A stretch of 64,000 nucleotides of DNA. Origin: Streptomyces sp. LBL (GTDB lineage: Bacteria; Actinomycetota; Actinomycetes; Streptomycetales; Streptomycetaceae). Position numbers and translations under genes: made by a program. Below, piece after piece: positions 8,238 to 16,245 of the stretch. The stretch is from positions 1 through 64,000 of the forward strand of contig NZ_JARXYX010000007.1 of assembly GCF_029893585.1 (NCBI RefSeq), read 5' to 3'. Position 1 is the first letter of the stretch; every line of letters starts with the position of its first letter. The notes beneath the pieces were generated by a model. The model was not told the DNA's origin. It saw only the letters and a program-made list of their open reading frames with translations, and searched no databases.

Positions 8238-8313
8238 CCGCACCGGCCACGTGCCGAACGCCGATCGGCTCTCGGGGGCGGTGCGCGACGGCTGAGAGGG
8301 GCGGCCGGTGGGC

Positions 8314-8958
8314 TCAATTCAGCGTCGCGTAGACGATGAGGTTGTTCACCGGGTGCCCCAGGGCGTCGAAGTCGCCATCGCAGGTGATCAGCCGCAGGGC
8401 GCGGCCCTGGGTGGGGCCGTAGACCTTCTGGGTGGGGAAGGCCTTCTTGCTGACGCTCTCGGTGCCCGTGACGGTGAAGTGCGCCGCCCCTCCTTGCGCG
8501 TCGGTGACGGTGATGTCCGCACCGTTGGTGATCTTGTGGAGGTCGTGGAAGACGGCCTTGCCATAGCGGGTGTCGTTGTGGCCGATGATGACGGCGGCAC
8601 CGGGCTCACCGGGCACGGAACCGCCGGTGTACCAGCCGGCGGTCATGCCCTTCTCGGCCGGGGGAACCTCGACTGTGCCGTCCGCGTTGAGACCGAGCTC
8701 CATCAGGGGGCTGGTGACCCCGATCGAAGGGATGGCCACCTCGGCGGGAGCCGCGGGCCGCTCGGTCCGCGCGCCGGCGCGTGACGGGGCGGCGGAGGGC
8801 GAGGCGGCGGAGGCGACGGCGACCGGGCCGGCAGCCTTGTCGGGGGCGGCGGACGAGCAGCCGGCGAGCACGGTGAGGGCCAGGGGCACGCCAAGGGTGA
8901 GCCGGGCGAGGGCCGGCAGCGTGCCGAATCGCCGTACCGGAGGGTGTGCAGGGGACAC
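8314..8958 (-). CDS. Class F sortase (lipoprotein-type signal)
   Basis: 214 residues from a GTG at 8958 with GGAG just upstream; a longer frame to 9024 exists but adds no recognisable sequence. The N-terminus has a hydrophobic segment ending in the lipobox LAGC, followed by an Ala/Ser/Pro linker. The sortase barrel carries the catalytic His in VIIGHNDTRYG and the catalytic Cys in LITCDGDFD; the small size and these motifs fit actinobacterial class F. Sortases cleave a C-terminal sorting signal and join surface proteins to cell wall or to each other. The gene directly to the right, on the same strand, encodes a small secreted protein with a C-terminal membrane anchor: a plausible substrate. 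Confidence 0.88.
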   Translation of the reverse strand: MSPAHPPVRRFGTLPALARLTLGVPLALTVLAGCSSAAPDKAAGPVAVASAASPSAAPSRAGARTERPAAPAEVAIPSIGVTSPLMELGLNADGTVEVPPAEKGMTAGWYTGGSVPGEPGAAVIIGHNDTRYGKAVFHDLHKITNGADITVTDAQGGAAHFTVTGTESVSKKAFPTQKVYGPTQGRALRLITCDGDFDALGHPVNNLIVYATLN

Positions 8959-9074
8959 GACGGACTCCAGAGCAGGGGTGGGTGCAACACGCGGTGGCGC
9001 CGCCCGACGGAGGGACGGCGCCACAGATGTGTCTGGTCGGACGGGGGCGGGTGGGCCGGTCGGACGGGTCCGGT

Positions 9075-9212
9075 GTCCGTTGTCCGGTCGGCCGGTCGGC
9101 CGGCCGGCCGGTCGGCCGGTGGGACGGTCGGCCGACCGGCCGGTGGGACGGGGCCGGTGGGACGGTGGGCCGACCGGCCGGTGGGACGGGGCCGGTGGGA
9201 CGGTGGGCCGGA
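9075..9212. repeat. GC-rich minisatellite: GGTCGGCC units plus a perfect 38-bp direct repeat
   Basis: Starts with several GGTCGGCC copies (about 9085-9120) and continues with two identical adjacent 38-bp units (9133-9170 and 9171-9208). It sits between the sortase and its neighbour, just past the stop of the small surface protein gene. Confidence 0.85.
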
Positions 9213-9620
9213 TCAGGCCTCGCGTCGGCCGGCGGCGCGGCGGCGTACCACGAAGGTGGCGGCGCCCGCGAGCAGCACCGCACCGGCGGCCGAACCGGCG
9301 AGAGCGGTGGTGTCCGAACCGCTGCCCCCGGCCACGGCCTCACCCGCGGCGACTCCGCCGCGCGGCATCTCCTTGGCGGCCTGGGCCTTCCGGGCCTCGG
9401 CGACCGCCGCCGCCTTCTTCTGCTTCTGCGCCTCGTCCTCCTTCATCTTCCTGGCGAGCTCCGCCTTCCTCTTGGCCGCGTCCGAGTCGTCGGTCCCCGC
9501 AGTGGCCGTCGGGGCCGGGGCGGCGGCGAGGGCCGCGGTGGCCGGGGCGAGCAGGGCGCCGGCCGTGACGGCGGTCAGCAAGGCGAAACGCAGGGTGAGA
9601 CGGCGGGGCATGCGAGACAT
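9213..9620 (-). CDS. Small secreted, C-terminally anchored surface protein; candidate sortase substrate
   Basis: 135 residues from the ATG at 9620 (GGAG 6 bases upstream; MSRMPRRLTLRF). A Sec signal peptide spans roughly residues 1-32 (positive start, hydrophobic core, AALAAAP cleavage region). It is followed by a Lys/Glu/Ala-rich helical, probably coiled-coil stretch and a Gly/Ser region, then TTALAG, a hydrophobic helix (AGAVLLAGAATFVV) and a basic tail RRRAAGRR. That arrangement matches a sorting signal, although no perfect LPXTG or LAXTG is present. The adjacent class F sortase makes the link attractive. Function otherwise unknown. Confidence 0.72.
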   Translation of the reverse strand: MSRMPRRLTLRFALLTAVTAGALLAPATAALAAAPAPTATAGTDDSDAAKRKAELARKMKEDEAQKQKKAAAVAEARKAQAAKEMPRGGVAAGEAVAGGSGSDTTALAGSAAGAVLLAGAATFVVRRRAAGRREA

Positions 9621-9696
9621 GTGTGGCTCCAGTTCCGGCCCGGCCTCGGTGGCCGCGGGCATGCCCGAAGACTTGCCGCTCCTTGTGAAGAACCTG

Positions 9697-11805
9697 TCAG
9701 AGCGCCATGGTCATCGCATCAGGGCCGGCCAGGGCCGGCAGCCGCAGGGTGAAGACCGTGCCCACTCCCTCGGTGCTCACCACGGCAGCCGTGCCGCCGT
9801 GCGCCTCGGCGAGTTTGAGGACGATCGCCAGGCCGAGGCCGCTGCCGCCGGTGCTGCGGTTGCGGGACTTCTCCGCCCGCCAGAAGCGGTCGAACACGTG
9901 CGGGAGGTCGTCCGCCGCGATGCCGCTGCCGGTGTCGGCCACCTCCACGGCCACCTCGTCCCCGGCGTCGGTGACGTACGAGCGCAGTGTCACCCGGCCT
10001 CCGGGCGGTGTGTGGCGTACCGCGTTGGACAGCAGGTTGCTGACGGCCTGCCGCAACCGGACCGGGTCGGCCTCCGTCAGAGGCGCAGAGGAGCCGGACG
10101 CCGGTACGACCCGCACGGTGACGCCCGCCGTCTCGGCCGGCCCCTGGTGCGCCGCGGCGACCTGGCCCAGCAGGTCGTCCACCCGGACCGGCTCCAGGTG
10201 CAGGCGCAGCGCGCCCGCGTCGGCCGCCCCCAGGTCCTGCAGATCGTTGATGAGGTGCTGGAGCTGTAGCGCCTCGTCGTGGAGCGAGGAGAGGAACGCC
10301 GGGTCCGGCTCGGCGAGACCGTCCTGCGCGGCCTCCAGCCAGCCTCGGATGTTGCTCAGCGGGGTACGCAGCTCGTGGGCGACGTCGCTGACCATCACCT
10401 TGCGCTGCTCCTCCAGCCGGATGCGGTGCGCGGCCATGTCGTTGAAGGCCGCCGCCAGCCTGCCGATCTCGTTGTCCGTGCCGACCGGCACGGGCGCCGT
10501 ATCCAGGCCGTCCCGCATCCGCTGGGCGGCGCCGGTGAGCGCGTGCAGCGGGCGTACGAGCCGGGCTCCGGCGATCACCGAGGCGCCGACAGTGAGGGTG
10601 AGGACCAGGGCCGTGACACCGGCGATGCGTGCGGTGTTGGCCGGGGAGAGGTCGAAACCGGGCACGCTGACCGCGCCGGGGCCGTCGATGAACAGCAGGG
10701 CGGGCGTGGCGACGTACGCCGTGAGCTGCTCGCGGCGGGCACTGCCGACACACGCGGCCACGGCCCGGTCGTACCCGCTGTCGCGGACCTTCGTCGCGCC
10801 GTGCGCCGTGCCGTCGTCCGGGACGGCTGCCACGGCCGCTCTCCGGTCCTCGGCCACTTTCCGCTTGAGCGCCTCCTCCTCGTCGGAGCTCTCGGTGATG
10901 CGGGTGTCGGGCACGGGGACCGGCGCCGACGAGCCGGCGTCGCTGCCGTCCTGCCCGGATCCCCGCGCCCAGGACAGGCCCAGGTTCAGTTTCACGCCCG
11001 TGCGGCCCTGCCGCTTCAGACAGGCGTCGGCGAGCAGCTCGAGCGCGCGCAGGGCCTTCTGCTCGGTCGCGGTGGCCTCGGTGGCCCCGCCCACCGCCAG
11101 ACACTTCAGCTCCAGGAGGCGGTCGGTGGCGTCGCTCACGAACTGGATGCGGGGCCGGCCGCTCGGGCTCTGGACGACGTCCGCGGCGATACCCCCGGCG
11201 GCGAGGCACTCCACGCCCCGGGCGGTGGCCCTGTGCAGGGCCGCACGTTCCTTCGCAGGCAGCAGGAACGGCCCCACGGCCCGTGGATCGACGCGGTCCG
11301 CGCCGACCGGAACGGCGTCGGGCACCAGTACCGTATCGACCGACAGCGGGTCGACGACCGCCGACGCCTGCGAAGGCAGGGAGGCGGTGGACGAGGCGGA
11401 CGGGGTGTCGTCGGCGGAGTCGAGGAGCGGTCGCCGGTCCTCGGTGGTCAGCACGATCCGGCGGTCGGACTGCCGGGCCAGTTCCCGCACGGTGGCGCCG
11501 ACGCCGTTCCAGTCGGGATGGCCGGCCGCGTACCCCAGCAGGGTGTTGTAGATCTTCGCGTCGGCGCTGAGGTTCTGCCCCTGCTCCTGGCGGATCGCGA
11601 CGGACGTCGTCTGCACGGCGAGCCAGGCGGTGGCGGCGACCGAGCACGAGGCCACCAGCGCCGACACGGTCAGCAGTCGCCCGAGCAGGCTCTTGCGGAG
11701 CGGCAGTCGCTGCCGCTCGGCACGTTCGGCCTGCCGGTCACGCCGGTCACGCAGGCCGCGCCGGTCACGATCGTCGCGCTGGTCGCGCTCGTTACGACGA
11801 CGCAC
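9697..11805 (-). CDS. Two-component sensor histidine kinase
   Basis: 702 residues from a GTG that overlaps the end of the response regulator gene by 14 bases, which implies translational coupling. A basic N-terminus is followed by TM1 (about 43-67), a large extracellular sensor domain of some 320 residues, and TM2 (about 394-416). HAMP follows, then the HisKA dimerisation helix with phospho-acceptor His477 in DVAHELRTPLSNI. The HATPase domain has the N box NLLSNAVRHTPP, G1 DTGSGI and G2 GGSGLGLAI. It should sense an envelope signal and phosphorylate the partner regulator. The sensor domain contains paired Cys residues in ECLAAGG / KCLAVGG / ACLK / ACVGS contexts, suggesting disulfides; no ligand can be named. 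Confidence 0.92.
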   Translation of the reverse strand: MRRRNERDQRDDRDRRGLRDRRDRQAERAERQRLPLRKSLLGRLLTVSALVASCSVAATAWLAVQTTSVAIRQEQGQNLSADAKIYNTLLGYAAGHPDWNGVGATVRELARQSDRRIVLTTEDRRPLLDSADDTPSASSTASLPSQASAVVDPLSVDTVLVPDAVPVGADRVDPRAVGPFLLPAKERAALHRATARGVECLAAGGIAADVVQSPSGRPRIQFVSDATDRLLELKCLAVGGATEATATEQKALRALELLADACLKRQGRTGVKLNLGLSWARGSGQDGSDAGSSAPVPVPDTRITESSDEEEALKRKVAEDRRAAVAAVPDDGTAHGATKVRDSGYDRAVAACVGSARREQLTAYVATPALLFIDGPGAVSVPGFDLSPANTARIAGVTALVLTLTVGASVIAGARLVRPLHALTGAAQRMRDGLDTAPVPVGTDNEIGRLAAAFNDMAAHRIRLEEQRKVMVSDVAHELRTPLSNIRGWLEAAQDGLAEPDPAFLSSLHDEALQLQHLINDLQDLGAADAGALRLHLEPVRVDDLLGQVAAAHQGPAETAGVTVRVVPASGSSAPLTEADPVRLRQAVSNLLSNAVRHTPPGGRVTLRSYVTDAGDEVAVEVADTGSGIAADDLPHVFDRFWRAEKSRNRSTGGSGLGLAIVLKLAEAHGGTAAVVSTEGVGTVFTLRLPALAGPDAMTMAL

Positions 11806-12541
11806 GACGTGCGCCCTTCGCCGGATCGGTCAGCTTGTAGCCGACGCCGAAGACGGTGAGCAGCCGGACCGGCCGCCGCGGGGCCCGCTCGATCTTCTTG
11901 CGCAGATTCATGACGTGCACATCGACGGTGCGGCTGCTGATGTACTTGTCGAAGCCGTGCAGCTCCGCCAGGAGTTGCTGCCGGGTGAAGACCCGGTCGG
12001 CCTCCGCCGCCATCGCGGTGAGGATGCGGAACTCGCCGGGCGTGCACTCGACCGGTCTCCCGCCGACCGACACCTCGTGCCGGACCGGATCCACCCGGAG
12101 CGTGCCGACCGACAACACGTCGTCCTCCAGGGGCACGGGCACGGGGGCCGGTACGGGCGTGGGTGCGGCAGAACGTCTGTTGCGGCGCAGCAGGGTACGG
12201 ATCCGGGCCACCAGCTCACGTGGGCTGAACGGCTTGGTCATGTAGTCGTCGGCGCCCAGATCCAGGCCCAGCAGCAGATCGTCCTCGGTGCTGCGGGCCG
12301 TCAGCATCAGCACCGGTACCTCACGGGACTCGGCGCGCAGGATCCGCACCACGTCGAGGCCGTCGGCCCGGGGCATCATCACGTCGAGTACCAGCAGTTC
12401 GGGTTCCCGGTGCCGCACCTCCTCGAGAGCCGCACGGCCGTCCTCGACGACCGTGACCGCGTGTCCCTCGTGCTCCAGGTAACGGCGCACCAGTTCTGCC
12501 TGCTTCGTGTCGTCTTCCGCGACCAGGATGTTTGCGCACAC
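11792..12541 (-). CDS. OmpR/PhoB-family response regulator
   Basis: 249 residues when started at the GTG at 12541 (VCANILVAEDDTKQ). The frame extends nine codons further, to 12568, but receiver domains of this kind begin at this point. The receiver domain shows the acidic pair Asp10-Asp11, phospho-acceptor Asp53 (LLVLDVMMP), Thr81 and Lys103 (MTKPFSP). A Pro/Val-rich linker leads to a C-terminal winged helix (TPGEFRILTAMA ... SSRTVDVHVMNLRKKIE ... VFGVGYKL). It is the first gene of the pair, with the histidine kinase immediately downstream. Two tandem-repeat blocks lie upstream. Confidence 0.93.
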   Translation of the reverse strand: MCANILVAEDDTKQAELVRRYLEHEGHAVTVVEDGRAALEEVRHREPELLVLDVMMPRADGLDVVRILRAESREVPVLMLTARSTEDDLLLGLDLGADDYMTKPFSPRELVARIRTLLRRNRRSAAPTPVPAPVPVPLEDDVLSVGTLRVDPVRHEVSVGGRPVECTPGEFRILTAMAAEADRVFTRQQLLAELHGFDKYISSRTVDVHVMNLRKKIERAPRRPVRLLTVFGVGYKLTDPAKGARRASS

Positions 12542-12663
12542 GCCGAGGATGGTAAGGGAGTGCGGCACCGGGGGATGGTGGTAAGTCGCTTTGTCCTTAA
12601 GGGAGTTCGTCGGGCAGGACGCCGACCGTGGCGTGGGGGGCTCGTCACACGAAAGCCATGCTC

Positions 12664-12832
12664 CATCGTGCGGTGCAGTGCGGTGCAGTGCGGTGCGGTG
12701 CGGTGCGCTGCCGGTGGCGCTTCCTCACGTGGCCGGATGATGCCTGACCCGCGCTCAACCTGCGGAACACCGACGAGACGAGGGGTGACAGACGAGGGGT
12801 GACAGACGAGGGGTGACAGACGATAGGTGACA
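12664..12832. repeat. Two short tandem-repeat blocks between the response regulator and SLATT genes
   Basis: Block 1 (12664-12712) consists of GTGCGGTGCA/GTGCGGTGCG units. Block 2 (12777-12832) is a 14-bp unit, GACGAGGGGTGACA, in three perfect copies plus a fourth degenerate one (GACGATAGGTGACA). The 319-base interval has no gene; block 1 falls in the upstream region of the two-component operon and block 2 just beyond the end of the SLATT gene. Confidence 0.85.
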
Positions 12833-12860
12833 CCGGTCGTCGACGGCCCGGGACCTTCCC

Positions 12861-13613
12861 TCACCTGGGCTCAGGTGGCCGCTGCCGAGGCATGTTCGGG
12901 CGGGTGCCGGTCCCCGGCGGCAACGGAAACCGCCCCTGCCCCCCCGACCCCGACTCCTGCCGCTGCCCCACGATCCCCACTGTGTGGATCCCCATCGGCG
13001 CTGCCCCCGCCCGGAACTCCACCATCCAGTCCGCCGTCTCAGCCCGTACCAACTCGGTGACGTCCTCCGAGAACCGACGCAGCACCCCGAGGCACCGGTC
13101 CGCCGCCTCGCAGGCCGTTCCGTCCGCCGGCCCCAGAACCTCCCGCACACTCGCCGACGCCCAGTCGAACTGCAGCGCCTGGAGCCGCCGCTGCACGGCC
13201 TGTGCCGTGGCCACGTCCCTTATCCACCCGGACGTCACACCGAAGAACCGGTCCCCGGCCACACACGCCACGCCCAGCAGCAGCGCCAGATACCCCCAGG
13301 GCGCGACCCCGCCCATCACCCCCGTCATGTCCAGCAACGGCAACGCGGCCCCCGCCACCGCCCCACCCGCGGCACCCACCCGCAGCACCCGCGCCCCCCG
13401 CCGCTTCCACACCCGGTCCGCGAGATACCAGGCCGCGGTCTCCAGCGCCCCGCGCTCCACCCACTGGTACAGCTCGTCCAGCCGCTCCGCCGGCTCGCCC
13501 CAGTCGCCGAGCGGAAACGCCCGCCCGGTCAGATCGCCCGGCCGCAGCCCGGCCGCCCCCTCGCCCCGCCCGTCCTGAGGCGGACCCTCGGGCTGCATCT
13601 CCGGCTGACCCAC
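12861..13613 (-). CDS. SLATT/DUF4231-type two-TM membrane protein
   Basis: 250 residues from a GTG at 13613 with AGGGAG six bases upstream. After a Gly/Pro/Gln-rich N-terminus comes a helix (ERLDELYQWVERGALETAAWYLADRVWKRR). Two membrane helices follow closely (about 90-112 and 120-140), then a long cytoplasmic helical region (TAQAVQRRLQALQFDW). That order matches SLATT domains, which have been proposed as pore-forming effectors in nucleotide-signalling conflict systems. Here the gene sits beside housekeeping ybaB-recR, with no adjacent cyclase or other defence partner, so a defence role is not indicated by context. Family assignment is by pattern. Confidence 0.7.
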   Translation of the reverse strand: MGQPEMQPEGPPQDGRGEGAAGLRPGDLTGRAFPLGDWGEPAERLDELYQWVERGALETAAWYLADRVWKRRGARVLRVGAAGGAVAGAALPLLDMTGVMGGVAPWGYLALLLGVACVAGDRFFGVTSGWIRDVATAQAVQRRLQALQFDWASASVREVLGPADGTACEAADRCLGVLRRFSEDVTELVRAETADWMVEFRAGAAPMGIHTVGIVGQRQESGSGGQGRFPLPPGTGTRPNMPRQRPPEPR

Positions 13614-13873
13614 CCGGCACTCCCTACCTGATCCCGACCGCCTGATCCCGACCGATCACGCTGTGTGACCACATGTGTGCCCACGCGCAACTCTTACTAC
13701 CTCCCAATGGGTGGCGAAGGTCCGGGTTTCGTCACTTTTCCGCCCGGAAGTAGGCCTTGATCAGGTATACGACTCACCAGCCCACTCACTCGAAAGAGTG
13801 CTGGAGCGACGGCCGCACAGACCACGTAGGCTCGTGTTTGAACGGGAAAAGCGTCCCGGAGAAGGAGCTGATC

Positions 13874-14218
13874 GTGATCCCCGGTGGTGGCCAGCCCAAC
13901 ATGCAGCAGCTGCTGCAGCAGGCCCAGAAGATGCAGCAGGACCTGGCGAACGCGCAGGAGGAACTGGCGCGGACCGAGGTCGAGGGCCAGTCCGGCGGCG
14001 GCCTGGTGAAGGCGACCGTCACCGGCGCCGGCGAGCTGCGCGCGCTGAAGATCGACCCGAAGGCGGTGGACCCGGAGGACACCGAGACCCTCGCCGACCT
14101 CGTCGTCGCGGCGGTCCAGGCGGCCAACGAGAACGCGCAGAACCTCCAGCAGCAGAAGCTCGGCCCGCTGGCCCAGGGACTGGGCGGCGGCACCGGAATT
14201 CCGGGCCTGCCGTTCTGA
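13874..14218 (+). CDS. YbaB/EbfC family nucleoid-associated protein
   Basis: 114 residues from the GTG at 13874, preceded by GAGAAGGAG; the frame is open to 13757, but homology starts at [14 protein letters not shown]. The N-terminal amphipathic helix [21 protein letters not shown], then [14 protein letters not shown] and [18 protein letters not shown], are the family signature. EbfC/YbaB proteins are small dimeric DNA-binding proteins of the nucleoid, almost always encoded next to recR, as here (96 bases upstream of it). The C-terminal tail is Gly-rich ([14 protein letters not shown]), as in other actinobacteria. Confidence 0.95.
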   Translation: MIPGGGQPNMQQLLQQAQKMQQDLANAQEELARTEVEGQSGGGLVKATVTGAGELRALKIDPKAVDPEDTETLADLVVAAVQAANENAQNLQQQKLGPLAQGLGGGTGIPGLPF

Positions 14219-14314
14219 TCCGCCGTAAACCGTGGCCTGGCCTGCCTATCTAAGAAGGGCACCGGCCAACTACCGTACGGACAGCAGGAAACCTCAGGAA
14301 GGACGGGCAGTCCG

Positions 14315-14914
14315 TTGTACGAAGGCGTGGTCCAGGACCTCATCGACGAGCTCGGGCGGCTGCCCGGCGTCGGTCCCAAGAGCGCGCAGCGGATCGCCTT
14401 CCACATCCTGCAGGCGGAACCGACGGACGTACGGCGGCTCGCGCAGTGCCTGATGGAGGTCAAGGCGAAGGTTCGCTTCTGCGCGACCTGCGGCAACGTG
14501 GCACAGGAGGAGTTGTGCACCATCTGCCGTGACCCACGCCGCGACCTGTCGGTGATCTGCGTGGTGGAGGAGCCGAAGGACGTGGTCGCCGTCGAGCGCA
14601 CCCGTGAGTTCCGCGGCAAATACCACGTCCTGGGCGGCGCGATCAGCCCGATCGAGGGGGTGGGCCCGGACGACCTGCGGATCAGGGAACTCCTGGCGCG
14701 CCTGGCCGACGGCGTGGTCACCGAGCTGATCCTCGCCACGGACCCGAACCTCGAAGGCGAGGCGACGGCCACGTACCTTGCCCGCATGATCAAGCCCATG
14801 GGCCTCAGGGTCACCCGCCTGGCCAGCGGCCTCCCGGTGGGTGGTGACCTGGAATACGCGGACGAGGTGACCCTCGGCCGCGCCTTCGAGGGGAGACGAC
14901 TCCTAGATGTCTGA
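14315..14914 (+). CDS. recR: Recombination mediator RecR
   Basis: 199 residues, the normal RecR length, starting at a TTG ([13 protein letters not shown]) with AGGAAGGA upstream. The helix-hairpin-helix [11 protein letters not shown] lies at about 14-24. The four-Cys zinc motif CATCG ... CTIC sits at about 57-72, the Toprim domain begins [17 protein letters not shown], and the Walker-like C-terminus [11 protein letters not shown] completes the fold. RecR works in RecFOR-type loading of RecA at single-strand gaps. It follows ybaB and overlaps the next gene by 8 bases, so the three are very likely co-transcribed. Confidence 0.97.
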   Translation: MYEGVVQDLIDELGRLPGVGPKSAQRIAFHILQAEPTDVRRLAQCLMEVKAKVRFCATCGNVAQEELCTICRDPRRDLSVICVVEEPKDVVAVERTREFRGKYHVLGGAISPIEGVGPDDLRIRELLARLADGVVTELILATDPNLEGEATATYLARMIKPMGLRVTRLASGLPVGGDLEYADEVTLGRAFEGRRLLDV

Positions 14915-15566
14915 CGCCACGCTGCACGCGACGGCCCAGGATCCCGACGACTTCGCGGTCCAGATCGCGGACCAGGTGGGGAGCTTCCTGGTGGCCGTCA
15001 CCGAGGTCGCAAAGGGCGACGAGCCGGACTCGGCCGTGCCCTTCCTCCTCCTGGAGGTCTCCCAACTGCTCCTGGCCGGCGGCCGCCTGGGCGCGCACGA
15101 GGACATCCTCCCCGACGAGCGCTACGAGCCCGACCTGGGCCCGGAGCAGGACGTGGACGATCTCCGCGAGAACCTCGCCCGGCTCCTGGAGCCGATCGAC
15201 GTCTACTCGGAGGTCTTCGACCCTTACGAGCCCCGCAAGGCCCCGGTCCCCGCCCGGATCTCGGACGACCTCACCGGCGTCATCACCGACCTCCGCCACG
15301 GCATGGCCCACTACCGCGCCGGCCGCACCACGGAGGCCATGTGGTGGTGGCAGTTCTCCTACTTCTCCAACTGGGGCTCCACAGCCTCGGCGGCCCTGCG
15401 CGCGCTCCAGTCCGTCGTGGCGCACGTGAGGCTGAACCAGCCCCTGGCGGAACTCGACGGCCTCGACACGGACCAGGACGTGGGCGACGAGACCCTGGAG
15501 TTCGAGGCCGGCCGCGTGATGGCGCAGGAGATCGGGGGGCCGCTGGGGGTGCGGCCGGGGAAGTAG
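14907..15566 (+). CDS. DUF5063 domain protein
   Basis: 219 residues; its ATG overlaps the end of recR by 8 bases, indicating coupling. Mostly helical and acidic ([28 protein letters not shown]), with a [22 protein letters not shown] segment near residues 148-168. This is the DUF5063 family that follows recR in Streptomyces. No catalytic motif is visible; no function is assigned. Conserved linkage to recR hints at a DNA-related or growth-related role, but nothing in the sequence shows it. Confidence 0.85.
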   Translation: MSDATLHATAQDPDDFAVQIADQVGSFLVAVTEVAKGDEPDSAVPFLLLEVSQLLLAGGRLGAHEDILPDERYEPDLGPEQDVDDLRENLARLLEPIDVYSEVFDPYEPRKAPVPARISDDLTGVITDLRHGMAHYRAGRTTEAMWWWQFSYFSNWGSTASAALRALQSVVAHVRLNQPLAELDGLDTDQDVGDETLEFEAGRVMAQEIGGPLGVRPGK

Positions 15567-15623
15567 CCCTTCGCGGGGACGGCGCGGGCGATGCGGAGGG
15601 CCGGGCTTGGCTGGTCGCCGGCT

Positions 15624-16109
15624 TCACATGGCGTTGTTGTCCATGCCGACGAACAGGTTCGCGATACGCCACTTGCTGTCGGCTTTCCGCAGCGTGATCG
15701 TGTAGAAGCCGGTCGTGATCACGTTCGAGGTCCCGCCCGCGTTGGACGTCAGCATCAGGTAGGCCCACACCACTGCCGTGTCGGCGTCCGCACGGTGGAA
15801 AACGACGTTGATCAGGTGGTGCCTTCGCTGCTCGGTCTGCGCTTCCGTCGCATCTCGCACCAGGTCGAGAATCGCCGCGCGTCCGACGAACGGGCCTTGC
15901 TCGGCCTCACCGGCGATCCTGACCGTCCAGATGGCGTCTTCGGTCAGGACGTTCTCCAAAGCCACCAGATCTCCGTGATCCAGAGCGAAGGCGTAGCGCG
16001 CCAGCGTCTGCTGGACGGCGAGCTGCTCCGCAGGGTCGAGATCCACCTCCCCCGCAGGCGTTGTGTTGAGGTGGCTGCTTCCCCAGCCGAAAGCCGCAGT
16101 CGTCGTCAT
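15624..16109 (-). CDS. SnoaL-like/NTF2-fold protein
   Basis: 161 residues from the ATG at 16109 (MTTTAAFGWG); an upstream extension of the frame runs through a tandem repeat and is rejected. The pattern LAVQQTLARYAFALDHGDLVALENVLTEDAIWTV, followed by REQGPFVGRAAI-type and HHLINVVF segments, is typical of the SnoaL_4 / NTF2-like fold: a cone-shaped barrel used by small isomerases, hydratases and dioxygenase subunits. Substrate unknown. It is the second gene after the MDR oxidoreductase on the same strand, 136 bases apart, and probably shares the TetR-controlled promoter or uses the repeat-bearing spacer. Confidence 0.8.
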   Translation of the reverse strand: MTTTAAFGWGSSHLNTTPAGEVDLDPAEQLAVQQTLARYAFALDHGDLVALENVLTEDAIWTVRIAGEAEQGPFVGRAAILDLVRDATEAQTEQRRHHLINVVFHRADADTAVVWAYLMLTSNAGGTSNVITTGFYTITLRKADSKWRIANLFVGMDNNAM

Positions 16110-16148
16110 GTCAAACCTTCGCTCTGCTCGGTTGTCGGGTGAAGGACC

Positions 16149-16200
16149 GGGTGCGCACAGCGGTTGCGCACAGCGGGTGCGCACAGCGGGTGCGCACAGC
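16149..16200. repeat. Four 13-bp tandem repeats GGGTGCGCACAGC upstream of the SnoaL-like gene
   Basis: Four adjacent units at 16149, 16162, 16175 and 16188; the second has one change. Each carries the palindrome TGCGCA. They end 40 bases upstream of the SnoaL-like start, where a promoter would lie. A regulator array or simple slippage repeat are both possible. Confidence 0.85.
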
Positions 16201-16245
16201 GGCTGCCGCTGCCGCAGCCGCTGCGTCGGTGAACCGGCTGGTTTC

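Noticed and set aside
12861..13613. SLATT protein as part of a nucleotide-signalling defence system
   Set aside because: No cyclase, nuclease or sensor partner is adjacent; it sits in a conserved housekeeping neighbourhood.
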